A DNA stretch of 64,000 nt, from NCBI GenBank assembly GCA_020632995.1, contig JACKEN010000004.1, positions 1-64,000 on the forward strand. Reading direction: 5' to 3'. Each line of letters begins with the position of its first letter. The first letter of the stretch is position 1. Both the position numbers and the translations under genes were made by a program. Below the pieces are notes generated by a model that searched no databases, was not told the DNA's origin, and saw nothing but the letters and a program-made list of their open reading frames with translations. The stretch comes from Deltaproteobacteria bacterium (lineage in GTDB: Bacteria > Myxococcota > Kuafuiibacteriia > Kuafuiibacteriales > Kuafuiibacteriaceae). Positions 45,896 through 54,677 of the stretch are shown here, one piece after another.

Positions 45896-47316
45896 TCCGG
45901 TCTGCAACCCTGCTTGCGACCCTCCTCGCCACATCGACCGGCTGGGCCCAGGAGTACCGCTTCCCGAGCGAGCTCCCGGCGAGCGGCACCGTCCAATATA
46001 TCACCGCCCACCGCGACCTGAAGGACGGCGCGGGGGTCGAGGACTACGCGTGCGGCACCAACGCCTACAACGGGCACCGCGGCACGGACATCGGCATCGG
46101 TGGCTTCGCGGTGATGGACGCCGGGAGCCGCTGGGTGGTGGCGGCGGCGGAGGGCGAGGTCACCGCCGCGGTGGACGGCTGCTTCGATCGGTGCACGAGC
46201 GGCCAGTGTGAGTGCGGGGGCGGGTTCGGGAACTACGTGAAGATCACCCACCCGGACGGCAAGTCCACCTACTATGGGCACCTGATGCGCGGCTCGGTGC
46301 GGGTCACCACCGGCGAGCCCGTGACCTGCGGTCAGCGCCTCGGCAAGGTGGGCTCCTCCGGCCACTCCACCGGGCCCCACCTGCACTTCGAGCCCCGCTA
46401 CGCCAACAACGTCTCCGACGACCCCTACGCGGGCGCCTGCGGCGGCCCGATCTCCTTCTGGGTGGCGCAGGGCGCGTACAACGCCCTGCCCGGCGAGCAG
46501 TGCGCGGGCGGCGCGCCGCCCCCGGTGGAGGCGGGTACGGTGAAGGGGGTGCTCTGGAACCTCGGGGTCACCACCGGCCCCAACGACGCGGGCAACGTGC
46601 GGGTGGTGGGCGGCCACGTGACCGCCGACGACGGGACGACCACGTCGGCCCGGGCCGGCGACGGCTACTGGGCGCTGAGCCTACCCGCGGGCAGCCACCG
46701 GATCACCGCCGAGCTGGAGGGCTTCTTGCCCACCAGCCGCGACGTCACGGTGAGTGCAGGACAGGTTGCGTGGGCCTCCATGGGCCTCGAGCCCGAGGAC
46801 GGCGCGCCCCCGCCCCGCGACGACGCGCGCATCCTCGACGCGCCGATGCTGATCGAGGTCGAGCCGGAGGACCCGGTGGTCGCCACCTGGTGGGTCGAGA
46901 ACAGCGGCACCACCACCTGGGCCGAGGGCGAGGTGACCTTGGCGTTCGTCGAGGGCGCCCGCTGGGACGCGGAGGCCGCCCCGGTGGTGGCCCCCGACCA
47001 GCAGGTCGCGCCGGGAGAGCAGGTCGCCTTGCAACTCAGCCTGACCGCGGTGGCCACCGCCACCCGGGCCACCTCGGTGTGGCGCCTCACGCGGGTCGGC
47101 GGCGCGGCCTTCGGCGAGCCGCTCCAGCTCGAGGTCCGGGTGCGGACCGCCACCACCTCCGACCCCGGGGCGCCGGACAAGCTCGAGGGCGGCCCGCGCG
47201 GCGGCAGCCTCGGCGGCTCCTGCGGCTGCCGGGACGCGGATCGACCGGACCCGGGCGTGGCGCTCATTGGGGTTTACATCGGGTTCCTGCTCTGGAGGCG
47301 GCGTACCCCGAGGTAG
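45892..47316 (+). CDS. M23 (LytM) endopeptidase with MYXO-CTERM tail
   Basis: A 474-residue secreted peptidase starting at GTG 45892, with a signal peptide (cleavage near AQ-EYR). The LytM domain (about 30-175) has the zinc ligands of the family: HRGTD (His62, Asp66) and HLH (His163, His165), plus YGH at 130. It should cleave peptidoglycan cross-links. Two beta domains follow, a carboxypeptidase-regulatory-like module (about 200-290) and an Ig-like one (about 305-415). The C terminus has GGSCGCRD, a hydrophobic helix and RRRTPR, a MYXO-CTERM signal that would anchor it at the cell surface. Confidence 0.9.
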   Translation: MIRSATLLATLLATSTGWAQEYRFPSELPASGTVQYITAHRDLKDGAGVEDYACGTNAYNGHRGTDIGIGGFAVMDAGSRWVVAAAEGEVTAAVDGCFDRCTSGQCECGGGFGNYVKITHPDGKSTYYGHLMRGSVRVTTGEPVTCGQRLGKVGSSGHSTGPHLHFEPRYANNVSDDPYAGACGGPISFWVAQGAYNALPGEQCAGGAPPPVEAGTVKGVLWNLGVTTGPNDAGNVRVVGGHVTADDGTTTSARAGDGYWALSLPAGSHRITAELEGFLPTSRDVTVSAGQVAWASMGLEPEDGAPPPRDDARILDAPMLIEVEPEDPVVATWWVENSGTTTWAEGEVTLAFVEGARWDAEAAPVVAPDQQVAPGEQVALQLSLTAVATATRATSVWRLTRVGGAAFGEPLQLEVRVRTATTSDPGAPDKLEGGPRGGSLGGSCGCRDADRPDPGVALIGVYIGFLLWRRRTPR

Positions 47317-47331
47317 GATTTACGCACCATA

Positions 47332-47349
47332 TGTCGGAAATCTCCGACA
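47332..47349. terminator. Hairpin between the M23 and amidase-like genes
   Basis: A perfect stem TGTCGGA-N4-TCCGACA lies 16 bp after the M23 stop and 25 bp before the next start. A second small palindrome (CTCCGGAG at 47355-47362) follows. No poly-T tract; it could act as a Rho-independent-like pause, an mRNA end or an operator. Confidence 0.4.
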
Positions 47350-47373
47350 ACTAGCTCCGGAGACCACGGAGCG

Positions 47374-48537
47374 ATGCCCATCCACGCCTCAATCAAGCCT
47401 CTGGTGGCCGACGGCCGCATCACCGCGCAGGACGTGTCGCGCCTGGAGGCCCTCGCCCAGGCGGGCGAGCTCACCGGCCGCGACCTCACCCAGCTCGGCC
47501 AGCGCTACCACGACGCCCTGGACGCCGGGGTCGGCGCGGCCCTCGCCAAGCTGGCCAAGACCCTCGGCGGCGCGGTGTTGCCCCAGGCCCCGATCGCGAA
47601 CCTGGGCGCGGCGCCCGGCGTGCTCTCCGGCCTCGTCACCCTCTCGTCCGAGCACAACCGGCGGCATCCCGAGGTCACCACCGTGCAGCGCGCGCTGATG
47701 GCCCTCGCCAACCGGCTCGAGAAGGCCGAGCTGACCCTGCCCGACTGGGGCGCGGACGGCGACTACGGAGCCGAGACGGTGGCCGCGGTGGCCGCGTTCC
47801 AAGCGCTGAAGGGCCTGCCGGAGACCGGCAAGCTGGACGGCAACACCGCCCGCGCCCTGGACGCGGCGCTCAAGGCCTCCAACGTGGTGCCGGTGTTCGG
47901 CCCCGGCGGCGTGGGCCCGAGCGGCGCCGACATGGTGAAGGCGGCGGAGTTCCTCATCGCCAAGCACGGTGATCACTACGGGGTGGATCAGCCGTGGTGG
48001 AACCTCGACCCGAACCACAGCCTGCCCGCCAACGTCCCGCTCGGCGGCCTGCGCGGGAAGTGGAAGTGCAACCTGTTCGCCTGCAACACGGTCTACCAGG
48101 CCGGCTTCGCGCCGCCCTACTACGGCAACCGCGGCAAGGGCGAGTACCCGAACGCCAACCAGCTCTTCAAGTGGAGCGACAAGTACGCCGCCCGCTACAA
48201 CAACAAGACCCACTTCAAGCTCGTCGACGAGCTGGCGATCCAGTCCCTCGAGGAGGTCTCCGGCCCCGAGCGGGTGAAGGAGCGCCTCACAGCCCTCCTC
48301 CGCCGGGCCGAGCCGGGCGACATGATCATCGTCGACCACCGCGGCGACGAGGTCGCGGACGGCGGGCACTGCCGGGTGGTGATGGCGAACGACCTCACCG
48401 AGGGCGGGAACGGCAGCATCTCCTGCGCCCAGGCCTCGCGCGCCTCCGGCCTCATCCGGGACGAGGCGCTGTTCAAGTTCACGGGTGAGGAGAAGGTCTG
48501 GATCCTGCGCCCCAACAAGGTGCGCAAGCAGGGGTAG
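47374..48537 (+). CDS. Peptidoglycan-binding amidase-like protein
   Basis: A 387-residue protein. The N-terminal 90 residues are helical and unrecognised. Residues about 95-168 are a PG_binding_1 module (TTVQRALMALANRL, DGDYGAETVAAVAAFQ). The C-terminal part (about 185-385) has a CHAP/NlpC-like pattern, with KCNLFAC (Cys232, Cys237) and GGHCRVVMAN (His about 331). It probably hydrolyses or modifies cell-wall peptides. No signal peptide is visible, so it may be exported by another route or released by lysis. It follows the M23 gene in the same direction after a hairpin. Confidence 0.8.
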   Translation: MPIHASIKPLVADGRITAQDVSRLEALAQAGELTGRDLTQLGQRYHDALDAGVGAALAKLAKTLGGAVLPQAPIANLGAAPGVLSGLVTLSSEHNRRHPEVTTVQRALMALANRLEKAELTLPDWGADGDYGAETVAAVAAFQALKGLPETGKLDGNTARALDAALKASNVVPVFGPGGVGPSGADMVKAAEFLIAKHGDHYGVDQPWWNLDPNHSLPANVPLGGLRGKWKCNLFACNTVYQAGFAPPYYGNRGKGEYPNANQLFKWSDKYAARYNNKTHFKLVDELAIQSLEEVSGPERVKERLTALLRRAEPGDMIIVDHRGDEVADGGHCRVVMANDLTEGGNGSISCAQASRASGLIRDEALFKFTGEEKVWILRPNKVRKQG

Positions 48538-48567
48538 CCGGTGCATACTCGGAGATGATCCGCTCGC

Positions 48568-50607
48568 GTGCTGCAGCGGATTGGCGACGAGCTCGACGTG
48601 AAGCAACCACAGAACATCCGCCTGGCTCAGTACCTGCTCGTCATTGCCTCTGTGACAGTGCTGCTCCTCGTGTCCGAGGCTGTGCTCTGGAGCCTCGGTG
48701 TTCCCCTCGTCGCAGATCAGGGTGACGCCAGCTTCGGCTTCTCGTCGGACCGGACCGTGTTCGTGCGGGAAGGCGATGTGTTTCGAGTGCGCCCCGAGGT
48801 GCGAGGCACGGTATTCAACGACACTCGCTTCGAGGCCGACAAGCCGGTCGATGGATTTCGGGCCTTCGTGCTGGGTGGTTCCAGCGCCTACGGCTTCCCT
48901 TGGTCAGACAAGCAGGCGTTCTCCGGCATCCTCGATGCAGCCCTCCAACGAAGTCGTTCGGGGCCCGTCGAAGTCATCAACGTCGGCGGCCTCTCGTATG
49001 CAATGCACCGACTGAGCATCTTGAGCCAGGAGCTCGTCCGATACTCGCCAGACGTGCTCATCATCTACAGTGGCCACAACGAGTTCGTCGAGCGGATTCA
49101 CTTCGCGAACGTCAACGCTGAGAGCGAGGTCATGCGTAAAGTGCGGCGAGGCCTCGCACATACTCGGCTCTACTCGTTCGCAGTCCAGCTTGCACACCCG
49201 GAGCCAGCCAAGGCATCGGAGTTCCTGACGGTTCAGCGCAGTCTGACCCACCGCTACACAACAGAGGAGAAGGAGGAAGTCGCTGAAGACTTCCGGGCAG
49301 GCCTTGCAGAGCTCATCGCCACGGCTCACGCTCACAAGGTCCCCGTAGTGCTCTGCACCGTCCCCGCCAACCTGGCCGACTGGCAGCCCAACGCATCCCT
49401 CCTCGCTACGGATGACCCCAAGCATTGGCAGCAGTCGTTCGCCGCCGGGAAAGACGCCCTCAACCGCCATGCTGCCGAAGAGGCCCGGCAGATGTTCGAG
49501 GAAGCCCGTAGGCTCGCACCCGGCCACGCTGAGACCGCCTATCTCCTCGGCCAAGCCTGTGAGGCGCTCGAAGACTACGACTGCGCACGACGTGCGTACG
49601 CCGACGCGGCAGACTTGGACGCGTCGCCCGAGCGACGGCTCTCCGAGTTCAACGCTGCCATAGTCGCCGCAGCTGGTCGAGGTCAGACACCGAGCTTGTC
49701 TGTACTCGACGTCGAAGCCACCTTCACCGCAACCGCGGCACATGGACTGATCGGGTTCGACCTGATCGAGGACTACGTGCACCCGACACTGAAGGGACAT
49801 CGGCTGATAGCCAAGGCGCTCTACCACCACTTGGCCCAGCTCGGCGTCCCCACCCTCGAGCGCGTCATGAACGACCCCGAGCTCGACCGCCTGGCGGTCG
49901 AGGCACAGTCGGCGGGCCAACAGCGCTCAGCCGCGTGGTTCTTCAACCAAGGCGTCGTTCTCGAGAACGCGGGTCACTTGGACCAGGCACTCAAGGCCTA
50001 TGCCAACGCCCTGGACGTCGCGCCCGACTACTTCGGCGCCATCGGCAACACGGCACGAATACTCTATGAGCGCGGCGATCGCGCGGGAGCCGCCAAGTAC
50101 ATCGGCATGATGGCCGAGCTCAATCCTCGGGACGTGGGTGGCCTCGTGCTTCAAGCCAACGTAGCGCTCGACGAGAAGCGCTTCGAGGACGCCATGCGGC
50201 TCCTCCAGACCGCCATCGAAGAGGATCCCACCCGGACCACGCCCTGGATGATGCTCGGCAGCGCACTGCGAGACCAGCACCGTCCGGAGGAAGCCATCGA
50301 GCCCCTCAGGCGCGCCACCGCGCTCGACCCCGGTCACGCCGAGGCCCGGCTGCTCTACGGTGTGGTCCTGATGGAAACAGGGCGCTTCGATGAAGCCCAG
50401 CGCGAGATCGAGCAGGCGGTAAGGCTGGACCCAAGCGCGGCGCGAGCGCACCTCTACCTGGGCTTGGTGCACGAGAACCAGAACCGCTTGGAGGAGGCGT
50501 CCCAGGCCTACCAGGAGGCCCTTCGGCTGCGACCCGGCTATCAGGACGCAGAACAAGGGCGACAGCGAACCGGCCATCAGATCACTGGAGGTAGCCCCTC
50601 GCCTTGA
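48568..50607 (+). CDS. Membrane-anchored SGNH-hydrolase-like protein with TPR repeats
   Basis: A 679-residue protein starting with GTG (48568; GTG 48598 is an alternative). One N-terminal transmembrane helix (about 20-42) is followed by an SGNH/GDSL-type domain (about 90-430) with VLGGSSAYG (103-106, nucleophile Ser), IYSGHNEF (169-173) and DYVHPT (the Asp/His block). An insert at about 290-350 contains TPR-like helices. Residues about 450-670 are five to six TPRs. It may deacylate or acylate a cell-surface glycan. Third codon positions use more A and T than neighbouring genes, suggesting recent transfer. The 3' end overlaps the convergent gene by 26 bp. Confidence 0.82.
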   Translation: MLQRIGDELDVKQPQNIRLAQYLLVIASVTVLLLVSEAVLWSLGVPLVADQGDASFGFSSDRTVFVREGDVFRVRPEVRGTVFNDTRFEADKPVDGFRAFVLGGSSAYGFPWSDKQAFSGILDAALQRSRSGPVEVINVGGLSYAMHRLSILSQELVRYSPDVLIIYSGHNEFVERIHFANVNAESEVMRKVRRGLAHTRLYSFAVQLAHPEPAKASEFLTVQRSLTHRYTTEEKEEVAEDFRAGLAELIATAHAHKVPVVLCTVPANLADWQPNASLLATDDPKHWQQSFAAGKDALNRHAAEEARQMFEEARRLAPGHAETAYLLGQACEALEDYDCARRAYADAADLDASPERRLSEFNAAIVAAAGRGQTPSLSVLDVEATFTATAAHGLIGFDLIEDYVHPTLKGHRLIAKALYHHLAQLGVPTLERVMNDPELDRLAVEAQSAGQQRSAAWFFNQGVVLENAGHLDQALKAYANALDVAPDYFGAIGNTARILYERGDRAGAAKYIGMMAELNPRDVGGLVLQANVALDEKRFEDAMRLLQTAIEEDPTRTTPWMMLGSALRDQHRPEEAIEPLRRATALDPGHAEARLLYGVVLMETGRFDEAQREIEQAVRLDPSAARAHLYLGLVHENQNRLEEASQAYQEALRLRPGYQDAEQGRQRTGHQITGGSPSP

Positions 50608-52246
50608 TGAAGGCGATGGCCGCGTCCAGGGTCCGAGTGTGGCCATGGCGACTTAGTGCTCGCTCCATCGCTTCCTCGAGGCGCCGTCGGCCATCCTCAG
50701 ACGCGGTGAGTCGCTGGTAGTAGGCGTCCAACCATGCCTCGTGCGTTTCCAGGGGTTCGAGGTAGCGGAGGGCACCAAGGTCGAGCGCTTCCCGATCCGG
50801 CAGATTCGCGAGATAGGCGTCACGCACGAACACCACTGAGGACTCTCCATAATGGATCGGCGTCCAGTCGGACACCATCATGTTCGTACAGATTGGCCGC
50901 GCCCAGTCGGCGAGTCCGTAGTGCACGTCGTACTCATCCGCGACGTCCTTCAGATCACCGGGCGAGCGGTCGATCTTCGCGTACGTCGTTGTCATCCACT
51001 CGCCATCATAGAGCGCAGTAGTTCGCCCGTCAGCGAAGACGCCACCTGGGATTCGCTCCCAGATGAGATAGCCCGAGGACATTATCTCGTGAATCGTGCG
51101 TCCGGCGGGCAGAGCAGCCAACGTCGGGTAAGTATCGCGGGGGTACATCGCCCAATTCACACCCAGACCGAAGTGGGCATCGAAATGACGGTGGCTCCAG
51201 GAGAACTGGGACGGGATCAACGCGACTTGCGCCGACAGGGTTGCGAATGCAACCAGGTACGGCGAAGAGGCAGCCAAGGTCCGCCTACCGAGACGCTCCA
51301 GGGCGCCGGCCGCGACGTCGACTGCAATCGCAAATGCAGGCGCGAACAAGAACAACGCCTCGTAGAGATTTCGAACGAAGCGACCTGCGAGAATCGCACC
51401 CAGAACGACCAAGCCCAACGCATAGAGGCGCCGGTGGCGTAGCGTCACCATCCCACCGATCAAAGCCATCATCCACGGCACCCAGACGAACCGCAGGTCC
51501 AACGACATGGGCGCCCACTCGTCCATCATCCTGATGGACGAGTCCAACGTGACACCCTGCCGCACGATCTCGAAGACAGCGCGGCCAGAGTTCGTTGTGA
51601 GCATCACCAAAACCGAGGTCAGAAGCACTATCAACGGACGGACCCAGTCTCGGGCGGGCCTCCGCTCCAGGATCCCCGCAACCCAGAGGACCCCGAGGAT
51701 CCCCAAGCCGATCATGACAGTACCGTGTAGTTGGCTCCAGACGAGGATGATCGGCACAGCCCACCACAGGCCACGACCGGGTCGAACCTGGTACCAGGCC
51801 CCCAGCAGGATCATGCCCGCCAGAGGCACGGTGCCCTGGACCATTGGGCGAAGAGCCGCGTAGCGGGGCTGCGCCAGCGCGAGGGTCGCGAAGGCCGCGG
51901 CCGCAGCTGCGGCCGCTCGAACACCGAGCCTCCTGCAACCGAGGGCCAGCAGCACACCACTCGCAAACATCGTGAGCATCTTGAGGGGTACCAGCCCCGA
52001 CTCACCAAACGCGCACCACCAGCCATAGAGGATCAGCCCTCCCAGCCAGTTCACGAACAACCAGGGCCGGCCCTGGAAGGTATAGGAGAACGGGTCTGTG
52101 TCCGGGACGGCCAGGTGCTCTACCACCCAGCGACCTGTGGCCATGTGCCACCAAAGCTCGTAGTTGCGGATCTCGGTGGCGTACAGGAGTGCCCCGGCCA
52201 CCGTCATGACCAAGATGGCCAGCACTCCTGCGCGACCGGACTGCAC
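50582..52246 (-). CDS. Polytopic membrane protein (glycosyltransferase-like)
   Basis: An integral membrane protein with about ten hydrophobic helices and a soluble C-terminal domain of about 170 residues. The N-terminal NYELWWHMATGRWVVEH and DPFSYTFQGRPW segments are typical of uncharacterised GT-C-like membrane proteins. A GTG at 52246 just before the first helix is chosen; the frame is open to an ATG at 52375, which would overlap the ACP start. Like its convergent SGNH-TPR neighbour it has relatively low GC at third positions, so the two may have arrived together for cell-surface glycan work. Enzyme activity is not proven. Confidence 0.75.
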   Translation of the reverse strand: MQSGRAGVLAILVMTVAGALLYATEIRNYELWWHMATGRWVVEHLAVPDTDPFSYTFQGRPWLFVNWLGGLILYGWWCAFGESGLVPLKMLTMFASGVLLALGCRRLGVRAAAAAAAAFATLALAQPRYAALRPMVQGTVPLAGMILLGAWYQVRPGRGLWWAVPIILVWSQLHGTVMIGLGILGVLWVAGILERRPARDWVRPLIVLLTSVLVMLTTNSGRAVFEIVRQGVTLDSSIRMMDEWAPMSLDLRFVWVPWMMALIGGMVTLRHRRLYALGLVVLGAILAGRFVRNLYEALFLFAPAFAIAVDVAAGALERLGRRTLAASSPYLVAFATLSAQVALIPSQFSWSHRHFDAHFGLGVNWAMYPRDTYPTLAALPAGRTIHEIMSSGYLIWERIPGGVFADGRTTALYDGEWMTTTYAKIDRSPGDLKDVADEYDVHYGLADWARPICTNMMVSDWTPIHYGESSVVFVRDAYLANLPDREALDLGALRYLEPLETHEAWLDAYYQRLTASEDGRRRLEEAMERALSRHGHTRTLDAAIAFIKARGYLQ

Positions 52247-52361
52247 TGATGCGGACAGTACTTCTCTACACCTCGCGAGCCAATGCAGCCCTCTGCCCCA
52301 CCCTCGGCTCGGTTTCCCTACCCCCCTGGCGCCCGCCCCCGGGATCCGCGATACCCAGGGC

Positions 52362-52658
52362 ATGGACGTGCTCACCGAGATCCTCTACCCCGCGGTGGAG
52401 GAGGCCAAGGGTCTCCTGGAGACCGACAAGCTCCAGCCCACCCCCGACAGCCCGCTGTTCGGGGACGGCGGCCTCGACTCCATGGGGCTGGTCCGCTTCA
52501 TCGTCCTCGTGGAGGAGCGGATCGAGGACGCCACCGACGTCGCCCTCACCCTCGCGAGCGACAAGGCGATGTCCCGCCGCTCCAGCCCCTTCGCCACCCT
52601 CGGCAGCCTCGCCGAGTACATCCAGGAGTGCCTGACCGAGGAGGGCTACGGTGGATAG
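52362..52658 (+). CDS. Acyl carrier protein
   Basis: A 98-residue carrier protein with the phosphopantetheine site GGLDSMG (Ser40) in the usual sequence context and four-helix pattern. It starts at ATG 52362; upstream codons in frame are not protein-like. It overlaps the GTG start of the ketoreductase by 8 bp (52651-52658). As the first gene of a four-gene operon it probably carries the acyl or aminoacyl intermediate handled by the reductase, ligase and acyltransferase downstream. Confidence 0.9.
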   Translation: MDVLTEILYPAVEEAKGLLETDKLQPTPDSPLFGDGGLDSMGLVRFIVLVEERIEDATDVALTLASDKAMSRRSSPFATLGSLAEYIQECLTEEGYGG

Positions 52659-53352
52659 GCCGGTGACCCTGGTGACCGGGACCCGGAAGGGCCTCGGCCG
52701 CTACCTGGCCGAGCGCTACCTGGCCCAGGGTCACGTGGTGGTCGGCTGCTCACGGGATGCAAGCGACCTTGCTGCGGACGGCTACCACCACCTGCTGGCC
52801 GACGTGGCGGACGAGCGCGCGGTGAAGGCGATCTTCGCGTTCATCCGGAAGGACCTCGGGCGCCTCGACAACCTGATCAACAACGCGGGCATCGCGTCGA
52901 TGAACCACACCCTGCTCACGCCCCTGGCCACCGTCGACCGCATCTTCGACACCAACGTGAAGGGCACCTTCCTGTTCGCCCGAGAGGCCGCCCGCCTCAT
53001 GCAGAAGCGAAAGTACGGCCGCATCGTGAACATGACCACGGTGGCCACCCCCCTCATGCTCGAGGGCGAGGCGATCTACGCGGCGAGCAAGGCGGCGGTC
53101 CTGAACCTCACCCAGGTCTTGGCAAGGGAGCTTGCACCCTTCGGGATCACGGTGAACGCGGTGGGCCCGACCCCGGTCAAGACCGACCTCATCCGGTCGG
53201 TGCCGAAGGAGAAGCTCGACGCCCTCTTGGCCCGGCAGGCCATCCCGCGCTTCGGGGAGCCGGAGGACGTCGCCAACGTGATCGACTTCTTCCTGCGCAA
53301 GGAGAGCGACTTCGTCACCGCCCAGAACATCTACCTCGGGGGCGTGGCCTAG
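52651..53352 (+). CDS. Short-chain dehydrogenase/reductase (FabG-like)
   Basis: A 233-residue NAD(P)H-dependent reductase. Cofactor motif TGTRKGLG (about 9-16), NNAGI, the catalytic Ser region (MTTVATP, here Thr-rich), YAASK (Tyr and Lys of the triad) and a C-terminal YLGG are visible. The canonical serine before the Tyr reads VATPL, so Thr may serve instead. It most likely reduces a 3-oxoacyl group on the adjacent ACP. It overlaps the ACP gene upstream by 8 bp and the ligase gene downstream by 1 bp. Confidence 0.88.
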   Translation: MDRPVTLVTGTRKGLGRYLAERYLAQGHVVVGCSRDASDLAADGYHHLLADVADERAVKAIFAFIRKDLGRLDNLINNAGIASMNHTLLTPLATVDRIFDTNVKGTFLFAREAARLMQKRKYGRIVNMTTVATPLMLEGEAIYAASKAAVLNLTQVLARELAPFGITVNAVGPTPVKTDLIRSVPKEKLDALLARQAIPRFGEPEDVANVIDFFLRKESDFVTAQNIYLGGVA

Positions 53353-54677
53353 TGCCCGAGGTCATCCTGCGGCGCTTCGCCGGGTGGCGGGAGCGCGCCG
53401 CCCTGGTCTGGCAGGGCCAGACCTTCACCTACGGGTGGCTCGCGGACGAGGTGGCCGCGCTCGAGGGCTCGCTCGCGGTGGGGCCCCGCAGCGTGGTGGG
53501 GCTGAACGCCGACTACTCCCCCCGCGCCCTCGCGCTGTTGTTCGCGCTCCTCGGCCGGGGCTGCGTGGTGGTGCCCCTCGCCCCCGGCTCGCGCCCCCAG
53601 CGCGACGCCCTGTACGCCCTGGCCGAGGTGGGCACCGAGCTGGTGCTGGACGACGCGGACGCGCTCACGGTCGTGCCGGTGGGGCACGCGGTGACTCAAC
53701 CCATGCTCGCCGAGCTCCTCGACCGCGGTACCGGCGGGCTTGTGCTGTTCTCGTCGGGCTCCGCCGGCAAGATCAAGGGCGTGGTGCACGACGGGGCCAA
53801 GCTGGTGGCCCGCTACGCGACCCCGCGCCGCCCCGCGGTGATCATCCCCTTCATGCTCTTCGATCACATCGGCGGCATGAACACCGTGCTCCACACGCTC
53901 TCCTCCGGTGGCACCGCGGTGCTCGCGAAGGAGCGCAGCCCCGAGGCGATCTGCCGCTTGATCGCGGCCCACCGGGTCGAGGTCCTCCCCGCCACTCCGA
54001 CCTTCTTGAACCTGCTCCTGTTGAGCGATCACCATTCCCACGACCTGAGCTCCCTCCAGATCCTCGGCTACGGGGCGGAGCGCATGCCCGAGGCCACCCT
54101 GGCCCGGCTGACCGCCGCCTTCCCCGGCGTGCACATCAACCAGAACTACGGGCTCTCCGAGGCCGGGATCCTCCACACCCGGAGCGAGGCCTCCGGCTCG
54201 CTCTGGATGAAGCTCGGCGGCGACGGGGTCGAGGTCCGGGTGCAAGATGGCTTGCTCGAGCTGAAGGTCGAGACCGCGATGGTGGGCTACCTCAACGAGG
54301 CCAGCCCCTTCACCGAGGACGGCTGGCTCAAGACCGGAGACCGGGTCGAGGTGCGGGGCGAGTACATCCGGGTGCTCGGCCGCGAGTCCGACATCATCAT
54401 CGTGGGGGGGGAGAAGGTGTACCCGGCCGAGATCGAGGACCTCATCGCCCAGCTCCCCGACGTCCTCGACGTGGTGGTGAGCGGCGAACCCCACGCGATC
54501 ACCGGCAACATCGTGAAGGCGACGGTGCAGCTGGCGAGCGGCGAGAGCCGGGCCGAGTTCCGGCGGCGGATGAGCGCGGCGCTGACCGCCGCCCTGCCCG
54601 GCTTCAAGGTCCCCCAGAAGGTGGAGGTCACGACCGAGCCGCTCCACACCGCGAGATGGAAGAAGAGGCGCGCATGA
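53352..54677 (+). CDS. AMP-dependent acyl/aryl ligase
   Basis: A 441-residue adenylate-forming enzyme. Signatures include LFSSGSAGKIKG (the P-loop motif), GYGAERM, NQNYGLSEAG, DGWLKTGDR, GRESDIIIVGGEKVYPAEIE (hinge) and a C-terminal Lys (ARWKKR). It is shorter than typical acyl-CoA synthetases because the N-terminal subdomain is compact. It probably activates a carboxylic acid and loads it on the ACP of the same operon. It overlaps its neighbours by 1 bp and 4 bp. Confidence 0.9.
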   Translation: MPEVILRRFAGWRERAALVWQGQTFTYGWLADEVAALEGSLAVGPRSVVGLNADYSPRALALLFALLGRGCVVVPLAPGSRPQRDALYALAEVGTELVLDDADALTVVPVGHAVTQPMLAELLDRGTGGLVLFSSGSAGKIKGVVHDGAKLVARYATPRRPAVIIPFMLFDHIGGMNTVLHTLSSGGTAVLAKERSPEAICRLIAAHRVEVLPATPTFLNLLLLSDHHSHDLSSLQILGYGAERMPEATLARLTAAFPGVHINQNYGLSEAGILHTRSEASGSLWMKLGGDGVEVRVQDGLLELKVETAMVGYLNEASPFTEDGWLKTGDRVEVRGEYIRVLGRESDIIIVGGEKVYPAEIEDLIAQLPDVLDVVVSGEPHAITGNIVKATVQLASGESRAEFRRRMSAALTAALPGFKVPQKVEVTTEPLHTARWKKRRA

